Positions 1 to 11,131 of a stretch of 64,000 bases of DNA are shown here, piece after piece (position 1 is the first letter of the stretch; each line of letters begins with the position of its first letter). Position numbers and translations under genes: made by a program. The stretch comes from Limanda limanda (lineage: Eukaryota > Chordata > Actinopteri > Pleuronectiformes > Pleuronectidae). The notes under the pieces are model-generated. The model had not been told where the DNA came from. It made no database searches and saw nothing but the letters and a program-made list of their open reading frames with translations. The stretch is taken from positions 25,312,527-25,376,526 of the forward strand of contig NC_083646.1 in the NCBI RefSeq assembly GCF_963576545.1, given 5' to 3'.

Positions 1-1883
1 TCTGTGCACCAAGGCCTTCACACGCTGTCAGAGGAATCAGAAGTTAATCCTTTTGAAACTTCAAGTAATAACAGTTTCTTCATATCTGCGGGTGGCAACA
101 TGGCAGCATGACACTGGAATTGCCCAAGTGGCCCCTGCTAGCAGTCACTGTCTTCAACGACTGACAGCTTCCACGGTTACACATAAACGTGACTAATGCA
201 GAGGGTAAACATGCCAGACGGGAAGTTCATATGGATTAGTAATATGACCGGGGATGAACAGTGTCAAGAATAATTCTCACACATGATACACAAGATAAAC
301 AGACATTCAGTTTGCAATCCTTCCCTTTGTAGCAGTATCATCACCCAAATCAGCATTAAGACGGGCAGAGGAAGAGCTAAAGCGAACATGCTACAGCTCT
401 TTTGTGACTTCACAAACATGTTACTCTTTATTGCTTATTTAAACTTTTAGCCAAATATCTTTGGAGCAGTTCTCTAACCTTACCTCTTGGGTTTTCTCAA
501 GCACCAAAATATAATCAGGGAGACTAAGTGCCCCAAAACCACCAGGGCGGGGAGAGTGGGTCCGTGGGGCCTCACAAGCATTTGTTGTGACAAAGAAATA
601 TAAGTTATAGGAGATGAGAGGGATTGAGTGTGGTCTGCTGTGACAGGTGGGCCTTAACTCAGAGGGGTGGGGGGTGAATGGGGGAGTGGGGCGGCATGGG
701 CGTGTATGGCAGCAGGGACATTTAAAAAAAATGTACTCTCCCTGCTGTTTTCCTGACCCTGGAGCTATGACTGAACGTCTTCCTCTGACCTGTTCAGCTG
801 TTTTCAGACCTTAATGACACGGACACTAATGTACTGAGAAGAGCACGGGAGTGTTTACCTAGCTTTGTAGTCCCATCTGAAGAAGGTTGCATATTAGAAA
901 ATATGTTGATTTTCTTAAAAGACACAAAACTAGAGAACAAAAGAATATCTTCTAAATCTCCTAATCCAAATTCAACTGTTGCCAGTGATTTGGCAGGATG
1001 AAATATAACTACATAAAGCTGCTAATCTGATGGAACAATCTTATTTAAATAGCCACATTGTTATCAGACATGAGGCTTGCTAACTGCATCCTTGGTAGAA
1101 TAAGGCAAAACCCAATAAAGACATTAATGTCCCTTTGTCAGTCCAGCTCATTGTTTCATCCAGTTCATCCAGAGTGGAAAGACTTTGCAATTACAATGCC
1201 TCAAAAAAAATACAGAATATTTTGATTTTATCATATAAAAAAGAACTTTCAACAATCTGATGGCACAGCAATTAAAAATGTAATAAAAAACACTAACTTT
1301 AAAAAACCCTGTCTAAATTTTCGAACACTATTACATTGATACTGTACAGAAGAATGGTTGATGGTTCCTACTTTTACAGCTGAAAACTGAAGTAACTCAC
1401 ACAGAGACATACTGGTATTTCTGTCACACGCATGTAAACCACAGGTTTGAAGTTAATGCGCTGTTTACAGGTTGCCCCTACTTGTTGACAACCATCCGAT
1501 GGCAGGAAATACACCTCCTAAAGGTGACGGGAAGAGGGGGTGGTCATGGTGTTAGGGGGGGTTGACATTGCCCCCACTGCGCTGGCCCATTTCTAACCAC
1601 AATTCCACATATCTTTGGATATAGGAAAATAAATGAGGCAGCCAACCGAGTCCGTCACATTGTGGACAGGGTTAAATATGGAATACAATCTGTACTGCAG
1701 TGGGTGAAGGTTGACATTTGTTAAATGTGAACGTGTGTGTGTGGTTGTTATGTTTAGTGTGAGTATGTGCACAGACTGGGAACACAACGGGACTTCACGC
1801 GTTTGCCAAGAACTCAGCCAGCAGCCTGACAGACACGGTTAGACTCAGACAGACACACCACAGCAACCCCACCCTGCAGACCT
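1..1883 (-). other. plec: intron 3' of the plectin 1d first exon
   Basis: This is intronic sequence downstream of the 1d-type donor on the coding (minus) strand. I searched it for the shared plectin exon that would encode DERDRVQKKTFTKW and did not find it, so that exon lies to the left of base 1. The block is AT-rich. It includes one weak candidate mini-exon at 892-859 (see findings). No repeat or RNA gene is recognised. Confidence 0.6.
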
Positions 1884-1885
1884 AC

Positions 1886-1901
1886 CAGGTATTATCTTCA
1901 T
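1886..1901 (-). CDS. plec: plectin alternative first exon, 1d type (MKIIP)
   Basis: This is the coding part of a five-codon first exon. ATG is at 1901-1899, the codons read Met-Lys-Ile-Ile-Pro, and a single G at 1886 precedes a GTAGGT donor (GT at 1885-1884). Mammalian plectin isoform 1d begins MKIVP and continues DERDRV, so the peptide differs at one residue and the phase matches: leftover G plus AT from the next exon gives Asp. In mammals plectin 1d is the striated-muscle form that ties desmin filaments to Z-disks; a similar role here is inferred from the family. The exon is too short to identify alone. The call rests on the peptide, the phase and its position in a gene with three other recognised plectin first exons. 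The codon before the ATG is not a stop; the frame stays open upstream to an ATG at 2162. The splice partner is outside the window. Confidence 0.82.
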
Positions 1902-2300
1902 CAAGAGACAGGGAGGAAGAGGAGGACGAGGATTAAGAAGAAGAAGAGGAGGAAGAAGAGAGCTGGACAGAGGGGGAATGAAGAGAAGGACAGGAGAGGC
2001 TCCTGTGTGTTTGCTCGGAACTGTTGCGTTTCTCCCTTGTGTTGGATTTTGACAGCCCTGCGCCTGCTGCTTGGATCCGTCAGTCTGCTTCTCCCGTGGC
2101 AAACAGGAGGAGGGACAACAAGTCAAGCCTGCATGGGAAGGGGGCAGGGGCGAGGGGCTCACAGGGCAGAGAGGAGTGGGTGGGCCGGGGGGAGTTGTGT
2201 GTGTGTGGGGGGCGCTGTAGCTGACTGAGGGCTATTAATATCCACCAGAGCCAGATGATCACACAGTGTCACAGTTAGAAACTGATGGTAGTGCTGTGGC
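1902..2300 (-). promoter_or_regulatory. plec: probable 5' UTR and proximal flank of plectin 1d
   Basis: On the coding strand the roughly 70 bases directly before the MKIIP start are almost all pyrimidine (plus strand 1902-1975 is GA-rich). Beyond that the sequence becomes GC-richer than its surroundings up to about 2220, as expected of a 5' UTR or promoter. No TATA box or start site can be assigned. The sequence CTATTAATAT near 2231 resembles a MEF2 site but misses the last consensus base. The role is inferred from position only. Confidence 0.35.
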
Positions 2301-2360
2301 GGGACACTTGGCCACGCTCATCCCTTAGAGACACCCCCCTCGACACACACAAGCAGACCC

Positions 2361-2440
2361 CCCCCCTCTCTCTCTCTCCCTCCCTCTTCCCCCCACCTCT
2401 CTCTCTCTCTCTCTCGCTCGCTCTCTCTCTCTTTCTTTTA
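2361..2440. repeat. CT-rich microsatellite tract
   Basis: This is a pyrimidine-rich stretch of CT dinucleotides broken by short C runs and by CGCTCG units. It lies about 460 bases upstream of the 1d coding exon on the coding strand, where it reads as a GA tract. It is a simple repeat; any promoter role is unproven. Confidence 0.85.
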
Positions 2441-5400
2441 TGATGCTGCTGGCAGGGCTATTCTGTGATATTGTGCCACATCTCTCAGCCAGAAAAAAGA
2501 ACGATCTCAAGTGTCTGAGTACTCTGGGCTTCACCATGATCAACATATGCTACATTCATCATTGGGACATAATATTGTCAGCACTCATAATAGTAGACTG
2601 ATCACTACTATAGCACAAGAAGTATGGTTTTCTAAAATGATTATAAAACATATGTGACACAATCGGAGAAAACACAAATTTACAATTTAAATTGGTAACT
2701 TTCTATTTAAAATGTTTAACTCATGTTGCCTCTAATTTCTGCTCTTCCAGAAAAGTCATATGACACATCAACTATAATAAGATCGGAACTTAGGGTCTGA
2801 TGTTTAAACTTTAAATAAGATGGATTAAACTGGATGTACTCATGGGTATTAATGGGAAAAACCACAGGTGGTAACATTAAGTGGACAGCAATAGCAACAA
2901 GGTGAGAAAATAGGGAAACTGAGTGGAATATTTACTAAAATCTGATTGCCTCGCACTAAATGTCCATCAGCATTTTCAACGTTAGTGATGGACAGATTGA
3001 GAGCATGACCGCAGCTTCCAGTGCTCATCCCCTGTTGCTTTTGGGATCAACGCAAAGCACAACAGTCTCTAAATATAGCGACTTCAAATATAAGCATATG
3101 GCTTGGTCAATTGTAGTGCTGACAACTGGCTCTGTTTCTCCGTAATGCTAAAAGCCATTCCACTGAGTGTCTGGAGAGCAGAGCAGGGGATCGTCTTCTC
3201 TCATGAAACTTGGACAGTATAGATGGATGGGATGTGCAGAGATGAAGGCATCTATACCCAGAAACCATGGAGGAGGATTTACAGAGAATCGCATGGAATA
3301 CCTCCATGTACATCCTCATGTGCATCCATTAACTCCTTTGCCCCACAGGCGCCCCATGAACATATCATTCATGTTAAGACACACAGCCGAAAGGTATTCT
3401 AAGCTTGTGCCCAGAGGGAAATACCTCTTGTCTCAATCTAGACCCTTAAAGTGCAGTAACAAATTTTGTTCACACTTCTCTAATAACTAATCTTGAATAA
3501 GCAGGTGGGGAAGTGTCGCTTGAGAAAATACAGCATAAATAGGGTCAAATCTCAAAGGTCAATTACTTTAATTAACTGAGAAATAAGGATAAATGGACCC
3601 TACAGAATACTGAACATGTGGAGGCTTAATCTTGAAAAAAACTCAACAATTTCTCTAATGTTGAAGTCATGTTAGTCATGGTCTGTAATAAGGCTCAACG
3701 TGTACCATGGGAAATGACTAACGTCATAACCATCTTGGCGAAACTCAATATCTTCCACATGGGATCAATGACTCAGTTTCCAGGGTTTGGCCTGAGGTTC
3801 CTTTAATTTAACAGTAGTCTTTTATTTCTGAAAGAAATATGTATTACAATTTGATTTTGTAATGTTTCCCCTGCCCTCTCTCTCTGAAATAGTTCCTATT
3901 CATGAGCACTTTTCTCTGCTCCTGTTCAAACCTTGTAAACATATCTACTGTTGCTGGACAAACGTCCTGTGCTTCGGGTTAAGTCCGTCTCAGGCTGCTG
4001 CGTTGCACCTTTACTTCTGCTCTCACCTTTCTGCTCTTGCTCTTGGATTTTTGTGAAATTACCCGGTCAAAAATTCCCTAGCCTACGGGTTGCCACACAT
4101 GACGTTGACAAATGAAATGGCCACTGTCTCACTACCACTGCCATGTTCACTTTACCATGTTCAATGAGTCACTCTCAAGCATGGATTGTATTTTCATCAA
4201 ATGGTCCTTTTACTTCACATTTATTTATATTTGAACTGAAGCATTAATATATAGAGATGTTTATTTCTATTTTATAGCATATTTAGTAACACCTCCACAA
4301 CTAACAAGGTAGCACAATTGTCAAAGAATAGAATAGAATAGATAGTTGAATAGATAGTGAGGTTTGACCACGTAATTTCTATGTTTTGCGTGCTATCTAT
4401 ACAGGTTCTGTGGAACAGTACGCAAGACATTCTGATACATTTCATGTTACTTTAGAAATCATATGGGGCTGTGGGTTCATGTCTTATCTAATATAAATAT
4501 CCAGTATTCTCCCAGTAACATTAGCTGAGCTTGGAATAAATTGGTGTAACATTTGACACAACACAAGAATTTCAGACCGTTTCGTACCCATGTAAATATT
4601 CCCACCATCACCCATTCCTTTTTTTCTTTTATAGCGTGTCATAGTTGACAGAAGGTAACTTTGTTTCCTGCCCATAATGGAAGGTTTAAGTAAAGCAAAT
4701 GCTCCCACAGTGAGGCAGGGACAATTTTGTAGGTCAACGTCATAAGTGGAATATCGGTTGGGGAGTGTTGCTGCGACAGACCTCCAGCCTCTGCTAATAA
4801 TGTTGCTATTACCTGCCATTATATTTTATATTAATATTGTCCTCACCAACACGCCAGTTACAACTGGCAACTAAATGTTGGAAGATCACACTCAAATGGC
4901 TTAAGGGAGAGGATTTTGTTTTGGTTGCTCATTACACTGTGTCATCACAGTGCACATTACAGTATTATTAGTTTCACCCTGGCCACGGAGATTTTCACAT
5001 TAACGGCTTTGACCGATATCATAGAGGTGATGTCTCTATCAAGTTTCATTCTCACTTTTTCTGTATTTTAAGCACTGACTCTTGTATCAACTGCCTCCCA
5101 TTGTCACGAGTGTACATCAGCTGCCAACTCTCCACATAATCAGACCGAATGACTTTGAGTGTCCATTATGTTCCCCATTCCTTTTTTTCCTCTACTCAAA
5201 AAGGTCAGGCTCATAACTCACGCCCCAGTGAGTCACAACATCAAAATGATGTGCCACCATAATGAAAGGCACAGAGCTGCAGCAACTGTAGCTGCTCATT
5301 TATCCAATCATGCAAGAATGCATGGGCATTATTTCAGAGATCAAAACGTGGAGGACCTCAGTGGCATGTCTGGGAGTATAACTGGCCCTTGTGCCATGTG

Positions 5401-7384
5401 TGGTCAGCTTTAAAACTGCCTTTCAACCAGCTTCTACAAAACTGCACAATATATGCAACACCCTCCATTCAATACAAAATCAAAAGTGCTCCATGAAATA
5501 GTTAAGTATTCCCTTGAAATCGAAACCAGCTCAAAGAGCCCTTGTTTTGAAAGCAACACCTTTGTTGCAGAAGTCGGTTTTTAAATACTTTCCATCTTGC
5601 TGGTTTCCACATCACGGATGCAAAGCAATAAAAAAACAGCTCAGTAGTAGATATACTTGACTGCAGTTATAACTCAAGGGTGTAACTGATTCTGCTGACA
5701 GCTGTTTCATTTGCTGCATACCAAGAATACCACAGTCAGTAAGATAACAGCACTAACACACAATGTCAGTAAATCAGACAGATCTATCTAACACTACTGA
5801 TCCAATCTCAGGTAAAATGAAGGAGTACGGTTTTGGCAGCATTGCGCAAATCGACTAATGCAAAGATTGACACCGAGAAAGAAAACAAGCTCTGTCTATT
5901 ATATCCTGTGAAATATGTATTTCTTTGAGTTTTATCCAAACACCTCTGCAGTTGTAGCATTTGGCCTATGAGTCAGCAGACAGTAGTGGTCAATGGACAG
6001 CAGATGTCAGCAGTGGGTCAGCAAACACTGTGGTGCCCTGATGGCACTGCTGTATCCATATCTGTTAAGTTGAAAAGCACATGTGGTTTACCATATGTAT
6101 GAGTCATATCACGCTCATGTGACTGTAAAAATGGGACGATGAGCACCACAGACTGAAAAAAGGATCAAGGCTGCTAATTGAATCCAGATCTCCTGTCACG
6201 TGAGGATCCAAACAAACACACCCATAGAGTTGTGAGCAAGCTATTCCAGCTTCCTGACTCTTTGTCCGTTGCTCACACCCACAGCAGGCAACGCCCATGT
6301 GAAGTGCTTAGACACCCTCTCTCTCAGGGATACATAAGTAATCACAGCAGCCAAAACATCTTACTTTACTTATGAGCATTGTGAAATATTAGACATCATG
6401 CAAAATTAAGTCACATGAAAATACCTCATTATCATGATTCAATATGAGCAAATGCCAGTTTCACTTCAGCAGAACCGACCACATGCATCACATGGTCTCT
6501 TCCTTTGTACTTTCGGCAACTGTTATTTCCAAAATTCAAAGGAAGAAGACTGCACTGCATACAGTTCTGTTCTCACATTGCTCACATAACTCCCAAATCC
6601 CACGCATACCATAACGGTACGCATGCTTATCTCACATATAAGACAGGCTGAAAAGGAGAACTAAGGAAACAACGAGAGAACACAAACTGATGCCAAGAAC
6701 ACAGTATTACTGGAGCAAAGAGGAGAAATGCTCCCAAATGAACCACACCTCCCTCTCTCAGTCAGTCCGTCAGTCAGGCTTTTACTTTCACACAAGTATC
6801 TCTACAGGGAACAGGCGAGGCTGAATTTGAGAAAACAGCCCCACCTTTTTGGACTGCAGGTCTTAATAATCTCATTTGGCAAACTCAGAGTGTGCATAGC
6901 TCAATTTATCATCCAACAAAACAGCAATTCCCCACCCAAAAATGTTGGATTTAGGGGTTTTGATACTTAATAGGAGATAGAACTGCCATTGATGCATGTA
7001 CATTGTGGGGATATTTGGAGTTGAGGTTTTAAATCGTAATTATTTTTGATGTATAGTTTTATATATATCTATTTTCTTTTTTTGTAAAACGTTCACCTGT
7101 AACTATCTGTGGAGGAGGAATCCATGTCACAATGGCTGGGTGAAATCTGACAGTGTCTCAAATACACAGTGGGGTGTGCTATGGCACTGTTACTGATACT
7201 TCATCTATTTTAACACACAGATAATTAGATCACAGCGACATGTCAAAGGACTCTTCTCACCATCCCACTAAGATTTTCCCTAAAGAGAAACTGCCTCTAG
7301 TCTCCTTCACAAAATAGAAACTGGGAGCTGTAACATGCAACTTTGAGCCATAAACTGTAATCAAAACACCCAAAATAATACAAG
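2441..7384 (-). other. plec: intron or flank between the S10 exon and the 1d exon
   Basis: About 4.9 kb without a supportable gene on either strand. Open frames are short (up to about 110 codons) and lack recognisable domains. A short GAATA/GATA simple repeat lies near 4326-4350. The phase-1 donor-like sites examined here (near 4025, 4070 and 7249) lead back to in-frame stops without an ATG. No mobile element is recognised. Confidence 0.55.
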
Positions 7385-7590
7385 TCAGACATAATTACAA
7401 TGTGGGTGTGTTCTTTGGAGTATTAAATATTTTAAATACATATGACAATGTACGGCATGCATCACAAGAGCCATACCTAAGACCTCCCACACAACCAAGA
7501 AAGGTGGGGACCTAGGTGCAGGACCAATTACATCACATGTACAGAGAGTGTAGGACATCGCAGGAAGTAGGTAAACTGGCATGCACTCAA

Positions 7591-7597
7591 TCTTACC
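7591..7597 (-). promoter_or_regulatory. plec: splice donor of the S10 exon
   Basis: On the coding strand the sequence reads G then GTAAGA, a strong U2-type donor. It leaves one G of a split codon. The conserved plectin exon that follows begins with AT, giving the Asp of DERDRV. This donor ends the S10 reading frame well before the stop at 7385. Confidence 0.85.
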
Positions 7598-10500
7598 TTC
7601 AATGAAGTTAGGCCAACTCTTCTCTTCTGGGTCATCCAGTGAGTGGTCCCACTCTACCTCAGGTGAGGCTCCTTGCACCCTGGCCTCTGCTGCCCCCGAC
7701 AGTAGTGCCCGCTCTATGGCAAGTGCTTCCAAAACATCCAAGTCCAGTTCCTCTCCTTGTGCCTCAGGTTGCTCAGCTTGCTCCGGTTGCTCAGGATGCA
7801 CAGGTGGAGGTGACTGATCCCCAGTTGCTTGAGGATTGACAACCTTCTTAACCTCAACCCACTCCTCAACTACTACAATTTTCTTCCTCATGGCGGCCTC
7901 GTCTGTGTCAGGGCTAACAGACTCACAGGTGACACCCAGGTGAAGTTGGTCAGGCTTAGCAACTGCGGGAGTGGCAGTGGCAGAGGGTGTGTCCTCCTTC
8001 AGGTCCCTCTTCTTCTCTTCCTTCTGCTTTAAGGCCTCAGAAACAGAGAGCCTTTTCTCTGTGCTGCGCTCTGCTGTCTGAGTGGCCAAATGTTGTGCAA
8101 CTCTGGGAGGCTCCTCTTGCTTGACTAGGGGGCTGGCCTGTGCCTGAGCTACAGCTGCCTCTGCTGGCGCTGCTGACGCTAACACTCCGGCTGCGGGTGC
8201 TTCCCTCGCAGTGGAGGATGTTTTTGGTTTTGGAACCTCCCGCTTGATTTTTTCTGCAAAGAGCAGTGTTGGCTCCACCTCCCCTTTGTCTGCTGGGGCC
8301 TCAGAGAGCACAGCTGCTGCCTGTCCGACTTCCTCACTGCACATTCTTTTAGGAGTCATCTTTGTAGAAACATTAGGGTCTGTCAGTGCAGAGGCCATGA
8401 CAGGGCTGTCTTTAACTGTGGCCTTGGGCAATGATGTAATGCCAGTGGAGGGTAATTCCTCTGCTTCAGGCAAAAATACAGGCTTTGTGTTTATAGTCGT
8501 TGCCTCTGGTGTCTTAGCCTGCTTTTTCCCTTTCCCTTTCTTCTTACCTTTTGAAGATTCCTCTGCAGCTTTCTCTGTGCTTAGCGGCTTAGTCTCCGCT
8601 ATGGGTCTTTGAGATTCTGACTGCAGTGCAGAGCTTTTCTTTTCAGATCTGGACATTTCTTGTATAAACTCCACGTTGGTTATTTTCTCTACAGTCTCCG
8701 TTTCACCTTTGTTGACAGGCATTTCCTCAGATTTATCTGGCTCCGTGTGCAGCAACTTACTATTTAACTCGCCTTTAGAGAGTAATGGTCCCTGTGTGAT
8801 CTTGGTGACAGTGCTTCCTGCAACCTTTTCCTTCACTTGGGCTTCACCTGGAAGCTCCACTGGGGGCACTGTGGGGATATGGCCAATAGGTAGTGATGCT
8901 TCAGAAATAGTCTCAGTTAGTTTCGGGACTTCCTCCTTTGGTTTCCCATCAGCTTTTGTCGGGGTGTCTTTTGTTTGCTCCCTCTCCACATACATTTTAA
9001 CCTCAGCCTCATTTTTCTCTACAGGTGATGCCTCCTTAGTCTGAACACCATCACAAACATTTCCTAAAGTAATCATTGGGGATTGTGGTGGATGGGGGGT
9101 ACTTTCTGCCGGCTCTAGCAGGGCCTTGTCTTTAGAATTTTTTTCCTTTTCCTCAAAGTTGACAATCTTAGAGATCTCACCTGGAGATTTCTTCTTCTTT
9201 CTCTTTGATTTGGAACTTCCTTCACCCACTTGTTTGGTTTCCTTAACTACACCTGTGGCATCAACATTTTGACTGAACTTGGAGTCCTTTTGTGCTAATG
9301 TAGGATCCTGTAATGATACTTTAGAGACCTCGGTTTTCTCCTCTTTTTCAACACCCTCTGTCACTGTAGCTTCCCTCTTGACTGGTTGTACATCTTCAGC
9401 ATTGGACAAAGGCGCTGAGAGAGTTGTTTTACTAACGGTAGTTGTAACCTCAAGTATCGAGGTTATTGTGGTTGTTTTTAGGGGCACTACATCAGTCTCA
9501 AGCTTTGCTGAGAGATTGACTGTGGTTAGGGGAGCATCAATGGGCTCCTGGGTCACAATTAATTTGGAGATCTCCTTTGGTGCATCAGTGGACAATACTG
9601 GCTTGCTGGTGGTAAGGTCAGGAGGCGGTTCGCTTGTCTCTAAAGAAACGGTTACGCAGGAGGTTTTCTTGGCCTTCTCATGATCGATCTTCAGCGTCTT
9701 CAGCTCTGCAGGTTTAATTGATTCCTCCTTCACATTTGCTTTCTGGGCCTTTTCTTTGTTTACATCTTTATTAGCAGGTTTTGTGATGACAGAGGTGATG
9801 GTGGTAGTGGCAGTAAGAGATTTGATGGTTTCCTGAGCAGATGCCTTTGTGGTAGCTGTCTGGGGCTTCACTTTATCAGTTGAAGTTTCTATTGTAGTCT
9901 TCACCTCTGCAGATTTAACTTGATGCACAATCACCTTTTCGGGCTTCTCATCTTTTACACCTTTATTAGAAGGTTTTGTACTGACAGGAGCAACAGTGCA
10001 AGTGTCAGTAAGAAGATTGGAGGTTTCTTGAACAACAGCCACTGTGATAACTTCTTGGGGCTTTTCAGATGCCACTTCAGCCTTAACCTCTGCAGGTTTA
10101 ATTGTATCCACAATAAACGTATTAATCCTCTCTTCTTTGACCTCTGCATCAGGACGTGCTCCAGTGGATGAATGGCTTGGGATCATTTCGTTAGACTTCA
10201 TGGGAGTTTTCTCACCAGAGATCTTTGTTTTCTCCTTATTTGTTTTGGGAGTTAAGGTTTCAGATGGAATCTTTGATGTTGCACCACCTGCACCCTCAGC
10301 GACAGCAGACACACTTAATGGTAGTGCTGCTTTTGAGGACACTGATGTCAGAGTGGTCTGTGATACATCGTGTTTCCAAGCTGCTTTCTGAACAGGAACA
10401 GAACTTGGGGCTTTCTCCTTTTGGACCCCAAAAGCTCTTTTCTCCTGTAATGTTGTAGTTGGCCTCTCACTCCTCACATCAGGCTGCTGATGGGAGACTC

Positions 10501-11131
10501 TTTTCACCCTACTCTCCTCCACCATTACAGCTTCACCTCTAAAGCTGCCCCCTTTCCTGAACAGAGGCTGGTCTTCCCCTTCCAATGATGCTGTTGGTCT
10601 GACTGATTCTGCAGCCAGTGGACGACCCCTGAACCTGGGGGTCCTATCAGAGTAGCTTTCTCTCTCCCCAGGGCCCATCATCCTATGGCGGTAACCTTGA
10701 CGCTCAGCCAGTGCATCTTGGCTCTCTGCTTCACCCCTTCGTCCCGGCTTGGGAACATAAGACGTGGGGCCTTCTACAGTCTGGACCCCTGCAGCCCGTT
10801 GAGCAAAGGATAGAGTGGTGGTTGGCTTCCTCACCCTCTGCAGGGACATCGGAACAATCTCAGCGGGCAGGCGGAGGTAGTCACGCAGGTAAACAATTCC
10901 CTCATTAGACAGGTACCAGTAGAAATGTCTCCATGCAAATGTCTCATTCACGTAGCCCCTGGACTTAAGAGACACCATTGCACGGATAACTTGTAGGTTG
11001 CTCACACTTTGTACATCAGGATGCTTGATCTGAGGCCTTTTATCCTTCTTGGCCACCATGACACCATCTCGAAAGAGGACCTCATAGATAGCCCTGAGGT
11101 CCCGCAGGGGCATCAGCATTCCAGCAACCAT
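7597..11131 (-). CDS. plec: plectin first exon with N-terminal S10 (eS10-like) domain, greatly enlarged
   Basis: One uninterrupted exon of 1178 codons plus one base, from ATG at 11131 (context ACAATGG) to a G at 7597 followed by GTAAGA. Residues 1-100 form an S10_plectin domain. Key stretches are [17 protein letters not shown] (14-30), NLQVIRAM (45-52), SLKSRGYV (54-61), [10 protein letters not shown] (65-74) and [14 protein letters not shown] (88-101). They match human plectin starting [11 protein letters not shown] and resemble ribosomal protein eS10. Residues about 102-1178 are Lys/Glu/Thr/Pro/Ala-rich and probably disordered, with imperfect repeats at 345-540, basic clusters at 641-648 and 861-873, and an acidic tail. 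As I recall it, the human exon encodes about 180 residues, so most of this region is extra. Read without splicing, the frame runs into the intron and stops at 7385, so the exon end is set by the donor and its phase. Plectin cross-links intermediate filaments to actin and membranes; the function of this N-terminus is inferred only. Confidence 0.92.

Noticed and set aside
4484..4819. A 111-codon minus-strand frame
   Set aside because: No recognisable domain; the only donor-like site inside (GTGGGA near 4602) is weak, and there is no sign of conservation that I can judge.
7385..7596. Continuation of the S10 frame to a stop at 7385
   Set aside because: It lies past a strong GTAAGA donor whose phase matches the other plectin first exons; it is intron unless the intron is retained.
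7581..10458. Many plus-strand frames of 60-134 codons opposite the S10 exon
   Set aside because: They are antisense shadows of the real exon and mirror its codon bias.
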